Assembly: GCA_004210805.1 (NCBI GenBank)
Contig: SDXZ01000003.1
Span: 1-45,723, forward strand
Direction: 5' to 3'
DNA: 45,723 nucleotides
From: Acidovorax sp.
GTDB taxonomy: Bacteria > Pseudomonadota > Gammaproteobacteria > Burkholderiales > Burkholderiaceae_C
The position numbers and the translations under genes are program-made. Shown one piece after another: positions 43,637-45,723 of the stretch. Positions within the stretch are counted from its first letter, which is position 1; each line of letters starts with the position of its first letter. The notes beneath the pieces were generated by a model that was not told the origin of the DNA, made no database searches, and saw only the letters and a list, made by a program, of their open reading frames with translations.

Positions 43637-44815
43637 ATGACACACCGCCACCCCTGCCGTCCATTGCACACCCCTGCCCCGCGCCGCCTGTGGGCACGCA
43701 CCTTGTGCACCACCACCCTCTCGGCCGCTGCCCTGGCTGCACAAGCCCAGCCCACCGCCACGCCGGGGCTGCAGCTCTACGGGCTTGTCGACGCCGCTGT
43801 GGGCCGCTTCGCCAGCCCGGCAGGGGGTGTGAACGCCCAAGATCGGGCCGTCACCAAGCTCGATGGCGGCGGCATGTCCACCAGCCACTGGGGCGTGCGC
43901 GGCCATGAAGACCTGGGCAGCGGGCTGTCGGCGCTGTTCGAGCTGTCCTCCTTCGTGCGCAACGACTCCGGCGCCACCGGGCGCAGCGATGCCCTGCCCG
44001 CCCCCGTGAACGTCGGCGCCGACCCGGTGTTTGCGCGCGCCGCCTGGGTGGGCCTGGCCCACCCCACCTGGGGCCGGGTGCGGGCCGGCAACATCACGAC
44101 GCAGCTGTTCATCAACGCCATCACGTCCAACGCGTTTGGCGACTCCACCGTGTTCGGCCCGCTCAACCTCACCACCTTCATCGGCGGCCCGCTGACCGGT
44201 GGCACCGCCTGGGCCAACTCGGTGGTCTACGACACACCCCAGTTCGCGGGCTTGGGCGGATCGGTGGCGCACGCCATCTCCGAAGGCCAGGGCGGCGGCA
44301 ACAGCGCCGCGCGCCTGGCCTATGCCCAGGGGCCGCTGGCAGCATCGCTGGCATGGCAAAGCGTGAAGAAAAACCCGCTGACCTTCGCAGACGGAACCTC
44401 TGCCAACAACACGCGGGCGTGGCAGCTGGCGGCTTCGTATGACTTCGAGGTCGTCAAGCTGTTTGCCCACGTGGGCCGCATTCACAACCGGGGCACAGCG
44501 GCGTTGCCGCTCGACGTGTCGTACCGGGTGTGGGATGTGAGCGCGGCCGTGCCGGTGGGTGCCGGCCGCGTGCTGGCAGGCTATGCCGTGCGCCGTACGG
44601 GCGATGCCGTGGGGCCGGTGCCCGCCACGCTGGCGGGGGGCAATGTAGAGCGCAAGGTATTCACCGTGGGGTATGACTATTTCCTGTCCAAACGCACGGA
44701 CCTGTATGCCATGGTGATGCGCGACAGCACCCGCACCCACACCCTGCCCGCGCCGCCCTCGGTGGTCAGCGCACAGGGCACCAGCTTTGCCGTGGGGGTG
44801 CGCCACCGCTTCTGA
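43637..44815 (+). CDS. General outer-membrane porin (Porin_4 / OmpC-like)
   Basis: A 392-residue outer-membrane beta-barrel from the ATG at 43637. The signal peptide is long (about 38 residues, cleavage after AAQAQ or AQA) because of a basic N-terminal leader. The mature protein begins with LQLYGLVDAAV, the first strand of Comamonadaceae-type porins, carries SHWGVRGHEDLGSGLSALFELSS (loop and strand pattern, quoted by ends), and ends in RHRF, with the C-terminal Phe needed for barrel assembly. It would form a trimeric channel for small anionic or neutral solutes. The gene stands alone and is closed by a strong terminator. Confidence 0.93.
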   Translation: MTHRHPCRPLHTPAPRRLWARTLCTTTLSAAALAAQAQPTATPGLQLYGLVDAAVGRFASPAGGVNAQDRAVTKLDGGGMSTSHWGVRGHEDLGSGLSALFELSSFVRNDSGATGRSDALPAPVNVGADPVFARAAWVGLAHPTWGRVRAGNITTQLFINAITSNAFGDSTVFGPLNLTTFIGGPLTGGTAWANSVVYDTPQFAGLGGSVAHAISEGQGGGNSAARLAYAQGPLAASLAWQSVKKNPLTFADGTSANNTRAWQLAASYDFEVVKLFAHVGRIHNRGTAALPLDVSYRVWDVSAAVPVGAGRVLAGYAVRRTGDAVGPVPATLAGGNVERKVFTVGYDYFLSKRTDLYAMVMRDSTRTHTLPAPPSVVSAQGTSFAVGVRHRF

Positions 44816-44843
44816 GCGCCGCGCAGAGTTTCATCCAAGGTTG

Positions 44844-44870
44844 GGGGCGCTTGCAGGCGCCCCTTTTTTT
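44844..44870 (+). terminator. Rho-independent terminator of the porin gene
   Basis: GGGGCGC (44844-44850) and GCGCCCC (44857-44863) form a 7-bp GC stem with the loop TTGCAG, followed at once by seven T residues. It lies 28 bases after the porin stop codon. Confidence 0.93.
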
Positions 44871-45066
44871 GGCTGCCCAAGCTGGTAGCGGCTCTCGTCG
44901 CCGAGGAGTCTGCGCCGCTGAAGGCATGGAAGCGACACGTGCGAAAACCGAGGATTGTGTGGTGCTACCAACAAGCGCAGGGCAGGCCCCTGGGCGCGGG
45001 CGGCAGGACTGCACAAGACCGGTTTATCGCACGTTGCAGCCGATGTTCCTTCTGCCGCGCTGGCTC

Positions 45067-45723
45067 CTAACCCACCGTCTCGCGCAGCACGCGTTGAAAT
45101 TCGCCCGCGGTCGTGTCGTAATCCCACCGCGTCGCGCAGCGCGCCCAGCCGCCCTCGGCCGTGCCGGACGGCTCCAGGGTCAGTATCACCAGGCTGTTGG
45201 GGCTGCCATGGCGCAGGCGGTGCGATACGGCCGTGCCCGCGTGGCTGGCCCACAGGCCAGGCAGCGGGTTAAGCAGCGCCGGCTGGTGGGCGTGGCCGGA
45301 CAGCATCATGTGCGCCCCGGCGGCACGCCACCGCTGCAGCGCCTCTTCCGCACGGTGCGGCCGGTGGTCGCGGTCCGCCGCGTCGCGCGCCACCAGGGGA
45401 TGGTGGCTGGCCACAATGCGCCACGCATCCGGCGGCGCACGGCCCAGCAGGTCGGCCACGTGGTCGATCTGCGCTGACGACAGGCTGCCGCGTTCGTGCC
45501 GCCAGGCGCGCGTGGTGTTCACGCCCACCACGTAGAACGGCCCCGCTTGGCGCACCGGTTCGTGGTCGACACCAAACTGCTCGGCAAACCGCTCGTACGC
45601 GCGGCCCCAGCGCATCCACCAGGCAAACAGCGGAAGGTCGTGGTTGCCAGCGAGCACCAGCGTGGACCGCGCGTGCAGCCCCTGCACAAAACGCGCGGCC
45701 TGCTCGAACTGGGGGGCCGTGGC
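45067..45723 (-). CDS. Metallophosphoesterase (calcineurin-like), 5' end outside the window
   Basis: The frame is open to the window edge, so the N-terminus with the first metal motif is missing; 218 codons remain. Visible calcineurin-like motifs are LAGNHDLP (GNHD), ASHHPLV and LSGHAHQP (GHxH), all with their metal-binding His/Asp residues. Members of this family cleave cyclic nucleotides, UDP-diacylglucosamine or other phosphoesters, and the motif spacing does not decide among them. It runs toward the porin terminator region on the opposite strand. Confidence 0.88.
   Translation of the reverse strand, partial: ATAPQFEQAARFVQGLHARSTLVLAGNHDLPLFAWWMRWGRAYERFAEQFGVDHEPVRQAGPFYVVGVNTTRAWRHERGSLSSAQIDHVADLLGRAPPDAWRIVASHHPLVARDAADRDHRPHRAEEALQRWRAAGAHMMLSGHAHQPALLNPLPGLWASHAGTAVSHRLRHGSPNSLVILTLEPSGTAEGGWARCATRWDYDTTAGEFQRVLRETVG

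Overview
The window is high-GC DNA of a Gram-negative betaproteobacterium, most likely a Comamonadaceae member close to Acidovorax. The evidence is gene content (Bug-type binding protein, Porin_4-type porin, DctA/FCD-GntR pair, MaeB-type malic enzyme, several Crp/Fnr-like regulators) and a short intergenic repeat that I recall from that family. This is inference from gene content, not a database match. No rRNA, tRNA, CRISPR array or intact insertion sequence was recognised.

Layout. 1-5.3 kb: the 3' part of gamma-glutamyltransferase, then a glycerate 2-kinase divergent from a dctA-like C4-dicarboxylate symporter, which overlaps its probable GntR/FCD regulator. 5.6-7.9 kb: NADP-type malic enzyme fused to a phosphotransacetylase domain. 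8.2-11.1 kb: a NitT/TauT/HMP-type ABC importer (binding protein, ATPase, permease), with two strong hairpins between the first two genes. 11.2-12.3 kb: two ATGA-overlapping genes, a small cytosolic protein with an NNPGN motif and an exported partner, which look like an effector/immunity pair. 12.6-13.6 kb: a patatin-like lipoprotein. 14.0-16.9 kb: a CHASE3 histidine kinase, a sugar-type periplasmic binding protein with no transporter, and a CheY-like receiver; I read this as a binding-protein-coupled sensory system.

16.9-17.7 kb is a gene-poor stretch before one giant gene (17,664-26,174) for a cyclic beta-glucan synthase of the NdvB/ChvB type. 26.2-28.2 kb: a TSUP exporter with a 58-residue follower, divergent from a LysR regulator. 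28.3-29.1 kb: a ureD gene without the rest of the urease operon. 29.2-34.0 kb is a signalling block: a histidine kinase with an RsbRD-like N-terminus, two tandem Crp/Fnr-type regulators, a BON-domain lipoprotein and a GGDEF diguanylate cyclase. 34.2-37.8 kb: an AlaC-like aminotransferase, an MFS exporter and a HAD hydrolase. 38.0-39.1 kb: a class III nucleotide cyclase fused to a PilZ-like domain.

39.4-43.2 kb is a catabolic unit on the minus strand (Bug binding protein broken by an in-frame TAG, cyclase-family metal hydrolase, fumarylacetoacetate-hydrolase-like enzyme) divergent from a TetR regulator, with three operator-like sites between them. 43.6-44.8 kb: a general porin with a clear terminator. 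The window ends in a partial metallophosphoesterase.

Three copies of a ~49-bp repeat lie at 1,530, 28,241 and 39,347; the last supplies the final ten codons and stop of the hydrolase gene. The two most promising candidates for something undescribed are the kinase/binding-protein/receiver locus and the putative effector/immunity pair.
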